Source of the DNA: Dyella sp. SG609
GTDB taxonomy: Bacteria; Pseudomonadota; Gammaproteobacteria; Xanthomonadales; Rhodanobacteraceae
Assembly (NCBI RefSeq): GCF_012275375.1
Contig: NZ_JAAZQJ010000006.1
Location: 248,001 to 312,000 of the forward strand
Direction: 5' to 3'
DNA: 64,000 bases
Positions 1 through 8,981 of this stretch are shown here, in pieces. The notes beneath the pieces are model-generated. The model made no database searches. It had not been told where the DNA came from and saw only the letters and a list, made by a program, of their open reading frames with translations. A program made the translations under genes and the position numbers. The first letter of the stretch is position 1. Every line of letters starts with the position of its first letter.

Positions 1-1
1 G

Positions 2-637
2 ACGCAGTTCGCGCTGGTGGCCTTTATCGCTTACGAGGCGATCGAGCGCCTGTTCACGCCGACGCCGATTCTTTCCGGCGTGATGTTCATCGTGGCGCTG
101 GTGGGCCTGGTGGTGAACCTGGTGGTGCTGCGCACCCTGCATGGCCATGACCATGACGACGTGAACGTGGCCGGCGCGGCGCTGCACGTGCTGGGCGACT
201 TGCTCGGTTCGGTGGCCGCGGTGCTTGCTGCCCTGGCGGTGCGCTGGATGGACTGGCTGTGGGCCGACCCGGTGCTGTCGCTGCTGGTGTCGCTGCTGAT
301 CCTCAACAGCGCCTGGCGCCTGCTGCGCCGCTCCGCGCACATCCTGCTGGAAGGCGTGCCGGAAGGGCTGGATACGGGCGAGATCGAAATCGCCTTGCGC
401 GAATCGGATGTCTCCATCAGCAATGTGCACCATCTGCACGTGTGGCAGCTCGCTTCGGGTTCGCGCATGGCCACCGTGCATGCGCAACTGCACGACGAGG
501 GCAGCGGCGCCACCGCGATCGCGGCGATCAACCGCGTGCTCGGCGAGCGCTTCGGCATACGGCATGTGACGGTGCAGATCGACCCCGGCCCGTGCCCGGA
601 TCACACCCGCGGCTGCGCCGGCCAGCGCCGCGATTGA
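2..637 (+). CDS. CDF family divalent cation (zinc/cadmium) efflux protein, 5' truncated by window edge
   Basis: C-terminal part of a cation diffusion facilitator, an inner-membrane metal/proton antiporter exporting Zn2+ or similar ions. The reading frame is open from base 2, so the true start lies outside the window. Visible are three membrane segments, a His/Asp-rich loop (GHDHDD, near residue 45 of the visible part), and the transmembrane metal-site signature HxxxD in ALHVLGDLLGS. The cytoplasmic dimerisation domain follows, with HHLHVWQLASG typical of ZT_dimer domains. It ends in a Cys-containing tail (CPDHTRGC). The exact metal cannot be told from this fragment; a CzcD/ZitB-like role is an inference. 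Confidence 0.88.
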   Translation, partial: TQFALVAFIAYEAIERLFTPTPILSGVMFIVALVGLVVNLVVLRTLHGHDHDDVNVAGAALHVLGDLLGSVAAVLAALAVRWMDWLWADPVLSLLVSLLILNSAWRLLRRSAHILLEGVPEGLDTGEIEIALRESDVSISNVHHLHVWQLASGSRMATVHAQLHDEGSGATAIAAINRVLGERFGIRHVTVQIDPGPCPDHTRGCAGQRRD

Positions 638-665
638 ACCTGCCTGGCCGCGCTCCGGGCGCCTA

Positions 666-693
666 TTGCGCTTTGGGCGGCCACTGCTAGGAT
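666..693 (+). promoter_or_regulatory. Candidate sigma70 promoter of the bTHX gene
   Basis: TTGCGC at 666-671 and TAGGAT at 688-693 are separated by 16 bp, about 40 bases before the start codon at 733. The elements match the consensus only in part. Confidence 0.35.
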
Positions 694-732
694 GATCGGC
701 CGTTCAACTTACGTCTAACCAAGGAGTTCCCC

Positions 733-894
733 ATGGGCAAGGGCGATCGCAAGACCCGTCGCGGCAAGACCTACCGTGGCAGCTACGGCAACACCCGCGT
801 GCACGGCGCGCAGCCTGCCGTGGTGGGCGCCAAGGAGACCGTGACCAAGCCGGCCGCCGCCAAGAAGGCCGCGCCGAAGAAGAAGTCGGCCTGA
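733..894 (+). CDS. Small-subunit ribosomal protein bTHX (30S ribosomal protein THX family)
   Basis: A 53-residue, strongly basic protein. It begins MGKGDRKTRRGKTYRGSYG, which is the signature of the bTHX family found at the head of the 30S subunit. The family core is about 25-30 residues; here it is followed by an Ala/Lys/Pro-rich tail ending AAPKKKSA, an extension common in Xanthomonadales. A perfect Shine-Dalgarno (AAGGAG, 721-726) lies 6 bases before the ATG, and a strong terminator follows about 40 bases after the stop, so this is a single-gene transcription unit. It is easily missed because of its length. Confidence 0.85.
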   Translation: MGKGDRKTRRGKTYRGSYGNTRVHGAQPAVVGAKETVTKPAAAKKAAPKKKSA

Positions 895-932
895 AGCGCC
901 GGCCTGTCTCGGGCAGAGACGGGTTCCGCTCG

Positions 933-960
933 AAAAGCCCCGCTACGGCGGGGCTTTTTC
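933..960. terminator. Bidirectional Rho-independent terminator
   Basis: An 11-bp perfect stem AAAAGCCCCGC/GCGGGGCTTTT with a TACG loop, A-rich on one side and T-rich on the other. It sits between the bTHX gene and the convergent gene ending at 988, so it can serve both. Confidence 0.85.
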
Positions 961-987
961 TTTGGGGCGACGGCGCCACACGCGTGC

Positions 988-2373
988 TCATTGCCATTGG
1001 GCCGCGATGCGGCGGTGGCGTTCGTTTTCCTGCCAGTCGGCGTGCTCGCGGGCGGAGGCGAGCTGGTTCCGCCAGGCCGTGGCGGCCTGCCGCCACGCTG
1101 GAGACAAGGCGCGCAAGCGCATGCCCGCCAGCCACGCCTTTGCGCACAGGCGGCAGGCGCGCGCGAATTCGCCATGGCGGATAAAGGTCTGGGCCATGCC
1201 TTCGATCGCTTCGGCCGGCGGCAGCGGCTGGCGCTCCAGCTTGCGCGCCAGGTCGAGCGCGACATGGCCTTGCGGCGACATTTCCGGCAAGGCTTCGTAA
1301 GCGAGCTGGATGGCGAGGCGGCAGCGCAGGCTGGCCTGTTGCCAGCGCGGCTCGCAGCCGGCGATGAAGGCGTGGGCGAGCGCGTGGGAAAAGATCTGCT
1401 TCGCCGATTCCACGGGGGCGGCGCGGCCGTGTTCCAGCGAGGCTTCGGCTACCGCCATGGCGACGCGCGCGCTGGAGGTGCGCGTAAACAGCGCATCCAG
1501 CAGGTGCTGTGCCTCGGCCAGCATCTGCAGGCGCACTTCGCCGCGCTCGCGGCCGGCGAGGCGCAGCAGCACCCGCGCCAGCAGGTACTCTCCGGCGTCG
1601 GCCATGCCCGGCACGGCGCACAGGCGCCGGGCTGCCAGCATGGCTTCGGTCAGCTTGCTCCGCGCGACGTCGCCCAGCTGCTGCTCGGCCGTGTAGAGCA
1701 GCGTTTCGATCCAGGCCTTGAGCACCGCGCCGGAACCTTGCTCGACCGCCGCTGCGTGGCGCAGGTCCATGTCGTGCAGCGCGAAGCGTCTCGATGCGCC
1801 GCTCAGCCGCCTGGCCAGCGCCAGATCCAGCTCGATGCGCCGCGCCTGCCACTCGGGTCTCGCGTCCTCCTGCGCCTGCTCTTCGCCATGCAGGGCATGC
1901 GCCTGCGCAACGCGATGCAGTGCATGCACCTGCGGCATGCCGGCCCGGTCCATCTGCATGGAGAGCACCTGGACGAGCAGCCAGCGTGCTTGATCGTCGC
2001 CCGCATCGCAGGCGTCGAGCAGGGCTGCTTGCCAGGCATCGAGCAGGGCCGCCGGCAGCAGGGCCGGATCGGCGGATTCGATCATGGCAAAGTCCGCGGC
2101 GCTTTCGATCGCGACGGAAACGTCCGGTGCGATGGCCCTTGCCACCGCTTGGAGGTGGGAGATAAGCGGAAGAATGCGACCGTCGGTCGCCGCGGCAGGA
2201 TCCGGCGGCAACTCCGCCGTCGCCTCGCGGCTCGTCGATACGCGCACGCACCAGCCTTCACGGCAAGGATCGGGCAGGGGCGCCCATGCCGTCGAGCCCG
2301 CGCCATCCACGCCCGGAAGCACCGGCACGGAACCGACATACCGCATGTTCGAAAACTGACTGAAATCCACCAT
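988..2373 (-). CDS. Hypothetical protein, all-alpha helical-repeat (TPR-like) architecture
   Basis: 461 residues, no signal peptide, no family I can name. From about residue 90 to the end it is a nearly continuous series of Ala/Leu-rich helices, with pieces such as DAGEYLLARVLLRLAGRERG and ARACRLCAKAWLAGMRLRAL, like a TPR or alpha-solenoid scaffold. This is inference from composition only. The start at 2373 is chosen because GGGAGG lies 6 bases upstream; a longer in-frame version from 2421 lacks this. It lies 94 bp downstream of hutI on the same strand and may be the last gene of that transcription unit. The reverse strand carries an equally long open frame, which I take as a high-GC shadow because the minus-strand frame has the ribosome site and normal codon usage. 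Confidence 0.6.
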   Translation of the reverse strand: MVDFSQFSNMRYVGSVPVLPGVDGAGSTAWAPLPDPCREGWCVRVSTSREATAELPPDPAAATDGRILPLISHLQAVARAIAPDVSVAIESAADFAMIESADPALLPAALLDAWQAALLDACDAGDDQARWLLVQVLSMQMDRAGMPQVHALHRVAQAHALHGEEQAQEDARPEWQARRIELDLALARRLSGASRRFALHDMDLRHAAAVEQGSGAVLKAWIETLLYTAEQQLGDVARSKLTEAMLAARRLCAVPGMADAGEYLLARVLLRLAGRERGEVRLQMLAEAQHLLDALFTRTSSARVAMAVAEASLEHGRAAPVESAKQIFSHALAHAFIAGCEPRWQQASLRCRLAIQLAYEALPEMSPQGHVALDLARKLERQPLPPAEAIEGMAQTFIRHGEFARACRLCAKAWLAGMRLRALSPAWRQAATAWRNQLASAREHADWQENERHRRIAAQWQ

Positions 2374-2467
2374 CGCGCCTCCCGCATGCGCCCGCACGTT
2401 CCGTGTGGGACCGCAGACCAAGGCTAGCGGGAGACGCGATCAGAGTGGTCTGAAAATCAATGGCAGC

Positions 2468-3691
2468 TCAAGCTTTCCGTCCGCCGCGATACACCGCACG
2501 CACCAGTTCGCCGCCGATCCAGTAGCACAGCTCCGCCGGCCGCTTTGCCTCCCACACGGCGAGATCCGCGCGCTTGCCCACTGCCAGCGTGCCGCGATCG
2601 TCCAGCCCCAGCGCGCGCGCCGCATGCACCGTGACGCCGCGCAAGGCTTCTTCCGGCGTCAGGCGGAACAGCGTGCAGGCCATCCCCGCCGCCATGCGCA
2701 GCGACAGCAGCGGCGAGGTGCCGGGATTGCAGTCCGTCGCCACCGCCATCGCCACGCCATGCTCGCGCAGTGCGGCGATCGGCGGCAGTTTCGTTTCGCG
2801 CAGCGCATAGAACGCCCCCGGCAGCAGCACCGCCACCGTGCCCTTCGCCGCCATCGCGCGCGCGCCGTCGTCGCTCAGGTATTCCAGATGATCGGCGGAA
2901 AGCCCGCCGTATTCGGCTACCAGCGCCGCGCCTTCCAGATTGGACAGCTGCTCGGCATGCAGCTTCACCGGCAGGCCCAGCGCACCCGCGCGTTCGAACA
3001 CGCGGCGCGTCTCCTCGCGGGTGAAGCCGATGCCTTCGCAGAACGCATCCACCGCATCGACCAGCCCTTCCTCCGCCAGCGCGGGCAGCATCCGTTCGCA
3101 CACCAGCGCGACGTAGGCGTCGCGGTCCTGCTGGTATTCCGGCGGCAGCGCGTGCAGGCCGAGGAAGGTGGTGCGCACGGTGATGCCCAGCGCTTCGCCG
3201 AGCCGGCGCGCCACCCGCAGCATGCACCGCTCGCTTTCGAGTTCCAGCCCGTAGCCGGATTTGATCTCGATGGTGGTGACGCCATCGGCAAGCAGCGCAC
3301 GCGCACGCGGCAGCGCCTGCGCGAACAAGCTGTCTTCATCGGCCTCGCGCGTCGCCTTCACCGTCGAAGCGATGCCGCCGCCGGCGCGCGCAATCTCCTC
3401 GTAGCTGGCGCCGTTGAGGCGCAGATCGAACTCGTGCGCGCGGTCGCCGCCGAACACCAGGTGCGTGTGGCAGTCGATCAGGCCGGGCGTGACCAGCGCG
3501 CCATCGAGCTCTTCGACGTGCGCTGCACGCTGCAGCGCATCGGCCGGCAACTGCGCACGCGGGCCGATCCAGGCGATGCGTCCGCCGGCCACGGCGATGG
3601 CGCCGTCCTCGATCAATCCATAGGGCTGCGCGCCTTCGAACGTGGCGAGCGCGGCGCCGGTCAGCAACAGGTCCCAGGCTTGCGTGTTCAT
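2468..3691 (-). CDS. hutI: Imidazolonepropionase
   Basis: 407 residues, full length. It hydrolyses 4-imidazolone-5-propanoate to N-formimino-glutamate, the third step of histidine degradation, in the cytosol. The amidohydrolase metal-site HxH is in [18 protein letters not shown] (residues about 66-83). Other family hallmarks are [24 protein letters not shown], the LHAEQLSN metal-binding histidine, and [17 protein letters not shown] near residue 310. Its start codon overlaps the stop of the upstream ClC gene (ATGA), so the two are translationally coupled. HutF lies divergently 3 kb away and HutU 24 kb away, so the pathway is dispersed. Confidence 0.96.
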   Translation of the reverse strand: MNTQAWDLLLTGAALATFEGAQPYGLIEDGAIAVAGGRIAWIGPRAQLPADALQRAAHVEELDGALVTPGLIDCHTHLVFGGDRAHEFDLRLNGASYEEIARAGGGIASTVKATREADEDSLFAQALPRARALLADGVTTIEIKSGYGLELESERCMLRVARRLGEALGITVRTTFLGLHALPPEYQQDRDAYVALVCERMLPALAEEGLVDAVDAFCEGIGFTREETRRVFERAGALGLPVKLHAEQLSNLEGAALVAEYGGLSADHLEYLSDDGARAMAAKGTVAVLLPGAFYALRETKLPPIAALREHGVAMAVATDCNPGTSPLLSLRMAAGMACTLFRLTPEEALRGVTVHAARALGLDDRGTLAVGKRADLAVWEAKRPAELCYWIGGELVRAVYRGGRKA

Positions 3692-5121
3692 GGCGTCTCG
3701 CGTGGTTCGGGTGGCGTGGGCGTGGCGGGGTCTTCCACCAGCGCCGCGTCGTTGTCGCCGGTAGCGGCGGGCGGTGTGTCGCGCCGCGCCAGCTCCTGCT
3801 CATAGCCTTCGATCAACCGGTCGGCCAGCGCGCGGTACACCGGCTTGCGGCACAGCAGCGAGGAGGCTGCGCGCGCCAGCAGGCAGGTGGCCATGATCGG
3901 CAGCGCCATCTGCTGGTTGGCGGTCAGTTCCATCGAGATCACGGTGGCGGTGAGCGGCGCCTGCGTCACGCCGGACAGATACGCGGCCATCGCCAGCAGC
4001 ACCACTGCCGGCACGTCCGCGCCGGGCAGCAGCGCGGCGATGTTCTGGCCGAGTCCGGCGCCCACCGCCAGCGCGGGCGAAAAGATGCCGCCGGGAATGC
4101 CGGCCCAGTACGAAGCGATATTGCCCAGGAATTTCAGCGCGCCGAATGCGCTGACGGTGTCCTGGTGCCCTTCCAGGATGGCGCGGGCCTGCGCATAGCC
4201 GGTGCCGTAGAGCCCGGTCTGCGTGAGCTGGCTGAGCAGCACCAGGGCGAGGCCGCAGGCCGCGGCGAACAGCACCGGATGGCGTGCGCGCAGGCGGCCC
4301 ATCGCGCCGCGCAGGCCTTGGTCGTGCGGCAGGATCAGGCGCGCGAACAGCCCGCCGGCCAGGCCGCAGCCGATGCCGGTGGCAAGCACCGCCCACCACG
4401 CGCGGCCCAGCGGCAAGCCGATGTCGAGGCGGCCGAAATACGCGTAGTTGCCGAGGATGCCCAGCGACACCACGCCCGCGATGATCACCGCGGTCAGCAG
4501 GATGCCGCTCATGCGGTGCTCGAACGCGCCGCTCATTTCCTCGATGGCGAACACCACGCCGGCCAGCGGCGTGTTGAAGGCGGCGGCCAGGCCCGCGGCG
4601 GAACCGGCCAGGATGAAGCGGCCCGCCGCGGCCGCGTCGGCAAAACCGAAGCGCCGGCCCAGCGAATACAGCAGTCCCGCGCCGACGTGCACCGTGGGGC
4701 CTTCGCGTCCCACCGAGGCGCCGCCGAGCAAGGCGGCCAGGGTGAGCGCCATCTTGCCCAGCGCCACGCGCAGCGACAGCAGGCTGCCGCGGAAGCCGTC
4801 GTCTTCCACCTTGAGTGCCGCGATGGCTTGCGGAATGCCCGAGCCGCGCGTGGGCTTGAGCGCGCCGGAGGTCAGCCAGGCCAGCACGGCGAACATCGCC
4901 GGCGTGACCAGGAAAGCCCACCAGCGGCTGTGTTCGAGCATGCGGTGGAACAGGCCGAACGCGTAGTCCGCCGCCTGCGCGAAGCCGACCGCGGCCAGGC
5001 CGACGATGACCGCGCCGCTCCAGAACAGCACCCGCCGGCGCCACTGCACCGGCGAGAACAGATCCGAACCGGCCAGCCGCCGCAGCCGGCTGGCCGGTGT
5101 TCCGGTGTCCGGTTCGCTCAT
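3688..5121 (-). CDS. ClC family chloride channel/transporter
   Basis: 477 residues with about 10-12 hydrophobic helices. The three anion-selectivity signatures are present: GSGIPQ (residues 93-98), [10 protein letters not shown] (138-147, with gating glutamate E140) and [15 protein letters not shown] near residue 350. The intact gating glutamate fits either a Cl-/H+ antiporter or a gated channel. The C-terminus is a hydrophilic Thr/Pro-rich tail without CBS domains. The start overlaps the stop of the GNAT/nitrilase gene by ATGA, and its own stop overlaps hutI the same way. An anion transporter coupled to histidine degradation is unusual; ionic or acid balance is a guess. Confidence 0.93.
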   Translation of the reverse strand: MSEPDTGTPASRLRRLAGSDLFSPVQWRRRVLFWSGAVIVGLAAVGFAQAADYAFGLFHRMLEHSRWWAFLVTPAMFAVLAWLTSGALKPTRGSGIPQAIAALKVEDDGFRGSLLSLRVALGKMALTLAALLGGASVGREGPTVHVGAGLLYSLGRRFGFADAAAAGRFILAGSAAGLAAAFNTPLAGVVFAIEEMSGAFEHRMSGILLTAVIIAGVVSLGILGNYAYFGRLDIGLPLGRAWWAVLATGIGCGLAGGLFARLILPHDQGLRGAMGRLRARHPVLFAAACGLALVLLSQLTQTGLYGTGYAQARAILEGHQDTVSAFGALKFLGNIASYWAGIPGGIFSPALAVGAGLGQNIAALLPGADVPAVVLLAMAAYLSGVTQAPLTATVISMELTANQQMALPIMATCLLARAASSLLCRKPVYRALADRLIEGYEQELARRDTPPAATGDNDAALVEDPATPTPPEPRETP

Positions 5122-6689
5122 GATTTGCCGTCGCGCTTGGTGGTCCAGCGCGTTTCGTACAGGTCGAAGCGGCGGTCCTTGAGGTTCTGCACCGCGCCGG
5201 CGTTGCGCGCGCGCGCCAGGCTTTCCAGGCGCAGGTCGGCGAACAGCACGGTTTCGATGTTGGGCGTGGAGTCGGCGGCGATGCCGTCGCGCGCGAACGG
5301 GAAGTCGCTGGGTGTGAGGATGCAGCTCTGGCCGTACTGGATGTCGAAGTTGTTCACGCCCGGCAGGTTGCCGACGTTGCCGGACAGCACCACGTAGCAC
5401 TGGTTCTCGATCGCCCGCGCCTGCGAGCAGTAGCGCACGCGCAGGTAGCCTTCGCGCACGTCGGTGCAGAACGGCACGAACAGGATCAGCGCGCCCTGGT
5501 CGGTGAGGTGGCGCGCGACTTCCGGGAACTCGGAGTCGTAGCAGATCATCACGCCGATCGGGCCGCAGTCGGTCTGGATGGTGGCCGCGCTGTCGCCGCC
5601 GGTGATGTTCCACACCGTGCGTTCGCTGGGCGTGGGGTGCAGTTTTTCCTGCTCGTGGATCGAGCCGTCGCGCAGGCATACGTAGCAGACGTTGTGGATG
5701 TCGCCGTTCGGCTGCTCGGTGGGGTGCGAGCCGGCGATGATGTTGATGTTGTAGTGCACCGCCAGCCGGCTGAAGAGTTCCTTCACCTGCGGCGTGTACT
5801 GGCTGAGCTTGCGGATCGACTCCACCGGCGACAGTTCGGCGTTCTCGATCGACAGCAGCTGCAGGGTGATCAGCTCGGGGAAGGTGACGAAATCCGCGCT
5901 GTAGTCCGCTGCGATATCGGTGAAGTATTCCACCTGGGTGGCGAATTCCTCGAACGACTTGATGCGCCGCTGCTGGTACTGCACCGACGCCACGCGCACC
6001 GAGTCGGGCAGGCGCTGCGGCGAGGGGATCGATGGCACGTCCGGCTGGTTCAGCAGCTGCGGGTTGCGCCAGACCAGATGCGCCGCGTAGCCCAGCGATT
6101 CGTAATCCGACGGCACGTAGCCGCGCAGCACGCCGATCACCTGGAAATCGTTGGACAGCTGGAAGCTGAGCGTGGGATCGCGCCGCTTGCCTTCCACCAC
6201 CGCCTGCACATAGGCCTCGGCGCTGCCGTAGCGCTGGATGGCGCGGGCCAGGCCCGGCACGCGGCCGCCGAACACGATGCCGCGCAGCTTCAGGTCGGTG
6301 CACAGCCGCTTGCGCGCCTGGTACAGGCGCTGGCCGATGCGCATGCCGCGGTAATCCGGATGCACCACCACCTCCATGCCGTACAGCCAGTTGCCGTCCG
6401 GCTTGTGGCGCGAACCCATGCCGCCGCCGGTGATCTGCATCCAGGTATGCGGCGCCAGCGCGCTGGCCTCGTCGATGCGGAAGGTGGCGCAATAACCGAC
6501 GATGCGCCCTTCGTACTCGACCACGAACTGCCCTTCGGGAAAGTGCGTCTGCTGCGAACGCAGCATCTCGGCCGAATGCCCCCACTCGGGCGTGTAGACG
6601 CGGCCGGTGAGCGCGACCAGGGCGGGGACGTCGGCCGGCTGCGCCTGGCGCACCAGCAGCTTGGGAGTGTGTTCATTCTTCTTGGCCAT
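5118..6689 (-). CDS. Bifunctional GNAT acetyltransferase / carbon-nitrogen hydrolase (nitrilase superfamily) fusion
   Basis: About 523 residues in two domains. Residues 10-200 are a GNAT fold; the acetyl-CoA loop region is YRGMRIGQRLYQARK. Residues 225-510 are a nitrilase-superfamily amidase. Its Glu-Lys-Cys triad is visible as FVTFPELI (Glu), EKLHPTPSE (Lys) and GVMICYDSEFPE (Cys). This exact fusion is known in Xanthomonadaceae and relatives; its substrate is not established to my knowledge. ATG 6689 gives MAKKNEH; ATG 6698, in frame, adds three residues, and neither has a strong ribosome site. It is first in the minus-strand run GNAT/nitrilase-ClC-hutI. Confidence 0.9.
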   Translation of the reverse strand: MAKKNEHTPKLLVRQAQPADVPALVALTGRVYTPEWGHSAEMLRSQQTHFPEGQFVVEYEGRIVGYCATFRIDEASALAPHTWMQITGGGMGSRHKPDGNWLYGMEVVVHPDYRGMRIGQRLYQARKRLCTDLKLRGIVFGGRVPGLARAIQRYGSAEAYVQAVVEGKRRDPTLSFQLSNDFQVIGVLRGYVPSDYESLGYAAHLVWRNPQLLNQPDVPSIPSPQRLPDSVRVASVQYQQRRIKSFEEFATQVEYFTDIAADYSADFVTFPELITLQLLSIENAELSPVESIRKLSQYTPQVKELFSRLAVHYNINIIAGSHPTEQPNGDIHNVCYVCLRDGSIHEQEKLHPTPSERTVWNITGGDSAATIQTDCGPIGVMICYDSEFPEVARHLTDQGALILFVPFCTDVREGYLRVRYCSQARAIENQCYVVLSGNVGNLPGVNNFDIQYGQSCILTPSDFPFARDGIAADSTPNIETVLFADLRLESLARARNAGAVQNLKDRRFDLYETRWTTKRDGKS

Positions 6690-6760
6690 GCCGCGCATTA
6701 TGCCGTAGCCATCCGTGCAGGGCCGGTTACACTCCGCGCAACGCAGCCGGAGCCTTGTCG

Positions 6761-8137
6761 ATGAGCGATGCCACCCGTACTTACAGCGCCGACCAGCTGT
6801 GGCTGGCCGATGGCTGGAGCGCCGACGGCGCCTTCGCGGTGGACGCCACCGGCCATGTCGCGCCGCCCCTCGGCGAGCATGGCGGGGGCGAGGCCGAGCG
6901 GCTCGGCGCCTGGGTGCTGCCGGGCATGCCGAACCTGCATTCGCACGCGTTCCAGCGCGCCATGGCCGGCCTGGCCGAGCGCAAGGGACGCAGCGATGAC
7001 AGTTTCTGGACCTGGCGCGAGACCATGTATGCCTTCGCCGCCGCGATCGGTCCGGAGGAACTGAAGGCGATCGCCGCGCAGCTGTACGTGGAAATGCTCA
7101 AGGCCGGCTATACGCAGGTCTGCGAATTCCACTATCTGCACCACCAGCCCGGCGGCACGCCGTATGCGCAACCGGAGGCGATGTCGCTGGCGCTGATCGA
7201 AGCGGCGCGCGAAACCGGCATCGCGCTGACCCTGCTGCCGGTGCTGTACATGACCGGCGGTTTCGACGGGCGTCCGCTCGGCCCGCGCCAGCGTCGCTTC
7301 GGCCATGACCTTTCTTCCTACGTGAAGATGCTCGAAGCCCTGCGCCGCCACGAAGGCGACGGCCTGCGCATCGGCATCGCGCTGCATTCGCTGCGCGCGG
7401 TGCCGGAAGAAGCGATGCGCGGCCTGCTGGCTACGAACATCGCGCAGGACCTGCCCATCCATATCCATATCGCCGAGCAGATCGGCGAAGTGCAGGACTG
7501 CCTTGCCACGCGCGGCGCGCGCCCGGTGGAATGGCTGCTCGACCATGCACCGGTGGACGCGCGCTGGACCCTGGTGCATGCCACCCACCTGACCGGCCAC
7601 GAAACCTCGCGGCTCGCGCGCAGCGGCGCGGTGGCGGGGCTGTGCCCGACCACGGAAGCGAATCTCGGCGACGGCCTGTTTCCGCTGGGCGATTATCTCG
7701 ACGCCAAAGGCGTGCTCGGCGTCGGTTCGGATTCGCACATCTCGATCTCGCCGGTGGAAGAACTGCGTTGGCTGGAATACGGCCAGCGCCTGTCCACGCG
7801 CCACCGCAACATCGCGGCGCGGCACGAGGGCGACAGCGTCGGCGAGACCTTGTGGCGCGCCGCGCTGCGCGGCGGCGCACGCGCGGCCGGGCTGCCGGTG
7901 GGCGGCTTGAACACCGCCGCGCGCGCCGACCTGCTGGTGCTGGACGAGGCCTCGCCGCTGCTCGCGGCGCGCGACACGCGCTCGCTGCTGGACAGCTTCC
8001 TGTTCGCCGGCAACACGCCGCTGGTGCGCCACGTGATGTGCGGCGGCCGCTGGGTGGTGCGTGATTTCCATCATCAGGACGAAGCCGGCATCGCCGCACG
8101 CTACCGTGCGGTGGTGGAGCGCCTGGCGCGCGGCTGA
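6761..8137 (+). CDS. hutF: Formimidoylglutamate deiminase
   Basis: 458 residues. It deiminates N-formimino-L-glutamate to N-formyl-L-glutamate and ammonia, the HutF branch of histidine degradation that needs HutG afterwards. The amidohydrolase metal motif HSH lies in PGMPNLHSHAFQRAMAG (residues about 52-68). Other family marks are CEFHYLHH, IHIHIAEQ (metal His), LVHATHL and GVGSDSHISISPVEELRWLEYG (catalytic Asp/His region, near residue 320). The ATG at 6761 is preferred over an in-frame TTG at 6755. It is transcribed divergently from the GNAT/nitrilase-ClC-hutI run, so a shared 70-bp promoter region could co-control HutI and HutF. Confidence 0.95.
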   Translation: MSDATRTYSADQLWLADGWSADGAFAVDATGHVAPPLGEHGGGEAERLGAWVLPGMPNLHSHAFQRAMAGLAERKGRSDDSFWTWRETMYAFAAAIGPEELKAIAAQLYVEMLKAGYTQVCEFHYLHHQPGGTPYAQPEAMSLALIEAARETGIALTLLPVLYMTGGFDGRPLGPRQRRFGHDLSSYVKMLEALRRHEGDGLRIGIALHSLRAVPEEAMRGLLATNIAQDLPIHIHIAEQIGEVQDCLATRGARPVEWLLDHAPVDARWTLVHATHLTGHETSRLARSGAVAGLCPTTEANLGDGLFPLGDYLDAKGVLGVGSDSHISISPVEELRWLEYGQRLSTRHRNIAARHEGDSVGETLWRAALRGGARAAGLPVGGLNTAARADLLVLDEASPLLAARDTRSLLDSFLFAGNTPLVRHVMCGGRWVVRDFHHQDEAGIAARYRAVVERLARG

Positions 8138-8189
8138 GCTGCAACGCCCGGCCGCGCGGGGCGGCCGCTATATCGACGGAGAGCTTTCC

Positions 8190-8597
8190 ATGCAGTCCTC
8201 ATCCAACGAACTGGGCAAGCTGGTGCTGCGCGTGGTGCTGGGCGCGCTGATTTTGTTCCATGGCGTGTCCAAGCTGATCCATGGACCGGGCTTCGTCGTG
8301 CAGGTGCTGGCGCAGCAGGGCTTGCCGTCGTTTCTCGCCTACGGCGTGTACGTGGGCGAAGTGGTGGCGCCGCTGCTGCTGATCCTGGGCCTGTGGACGC
8401 GCATCGGCGCGCTGATCGTCGCGGTCAACATGGTGGTGGCCTTGCTGCTGGTGCACACCAGCCAGTTCCTGTCGCTGGCCGACACCGGCGGCTGGGCGCT
8501 GGAGCTGCAGGGCATGTACCTGGGCGGCGCCATCGCGGTGATGCTGCTGGGTGCGGGGCGCATTGCGCTGGGCAAGCCGTACAGTCGCTGGACCTGA
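8190..8597 (+). CDS. DoxX family membrane protein
   Basis: 135 residues with four hydrophobic helices, typical of the DoxX/SURF4-like family. The N-terminal pattern LVLRVVLGALILFHGVSKL and the loop VLAQQGLPSFLAYGVYVGE are characteristic. The family has been linked to redox or thiosulfate processes in some organisms, but no specific function can be assigned here. GGAGAGC precedes the ATG by about 6 bases, which decides this start against a longer in-frame reading. It lies 52 bp after hutF, close enough for co-transcription. Confidence 0.85.
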   Translation: MQSSSNELGKLVLRVVLGALILFHGVSKLIHGPGFVVQVLAQQGLPSFLAYGVYVGEVVAPLLLILGLWTRIGALIVAVNMVVALLLVHTSQFLSLADTGGWALELQGMYLGGAIAVMLLGAGRIALGKPYSRWT

Positions 8598-8601
8598 GAC
8601 T

Positions 8602-8687
8602 AGGGTGAGGGTGCGGGCGGGTTGGGGCGTTACGCTTTGCCCGCACCCTCATCCGGCTGCCGCCACCTTCTCCCAAGGGGAGAAGGA
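8602..8687. repeat. Intergenic palindromic repeat of the CCCTCACCC/CTTCTCCCC type
   Basis: GGGTGAGGGTGCGGGC (8602-8617) is mirrored by GCCCGCACCCTCA (8639-8651), followed by a small hairpin CTTCTCCCAAGGGGAGAAG. It lies between the DoxX gene and the next plus-strand gene. Related copies are at 26753-26904, 35313-35360 and 42331-42393. No coding potential seen. Confidence 0.6.
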
Positions 8688-8825
8688 AACAAGTTTGAAG
8701 CGTTGTCTTTCTCTGAACGCCGTCCCTCCGCGGCCTGAACGCACGGCATCGTGCGCCGCGCCGCTTCGTCATCGGCGTTTCACAGCCGCCGTTTTCCTGC
8801 CCACCTCTCCCACTCGGAGCACGTC

Positions 8826-8981
8826 ATGGGCCGGACCAGGATCTTCTTCTGCACTGCCTTGCTTGCCGCCACCACGGCGCTCAGCGGCTGCATCGTCGTT
8901 CCCGCACGGGGACGCGTATGGGTGCCCGGCTACTGGTCCGGCCCGCACGTATGGGTCGAAGGGCATTACCGCTATCGCTGA
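8826..8981 (+). CDS. Small YXWGXW/WXXGXW-repeat lipoprotein
   Basis: 51 residues. An N-terminal lipoprotein signal peptide ends in the lipobox LSGC (Cys about residue 22), followed by IVVP and the aromatic repeat WVPGYWSGPHVWVEGHYRYR, the WXXGXW-type repeat family of small surface lipoproteins. Function unknown. Its last 10 bases overlap the 3' end of the convergent LysR gene. Length is at the low end for the family because only one and a half repeats are present. Confidence 0.72.
   Translation: MGRTRIFFCTALLAATTALSGCIVVPARGRVWVPGYWSGPHVWVEGHYRYR

Noticed and set aside
991-2427. Plus-strand open frame of about 478 codons opposite the helical-repeat gene
   Set aside because: It lacks a ribosome site, and the minus-strand frame has GGGAGG at the right distance and a balanced composition.
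3688-6585. Continuous minus-strand frame joining the ClC gene to sequence inside the GNAT/nitrilase gene
   Set aside because: The upstream part is another frame of the GNAT/nitrilase gene; the ClC protein starts at 5121 with an ATGA overlap.
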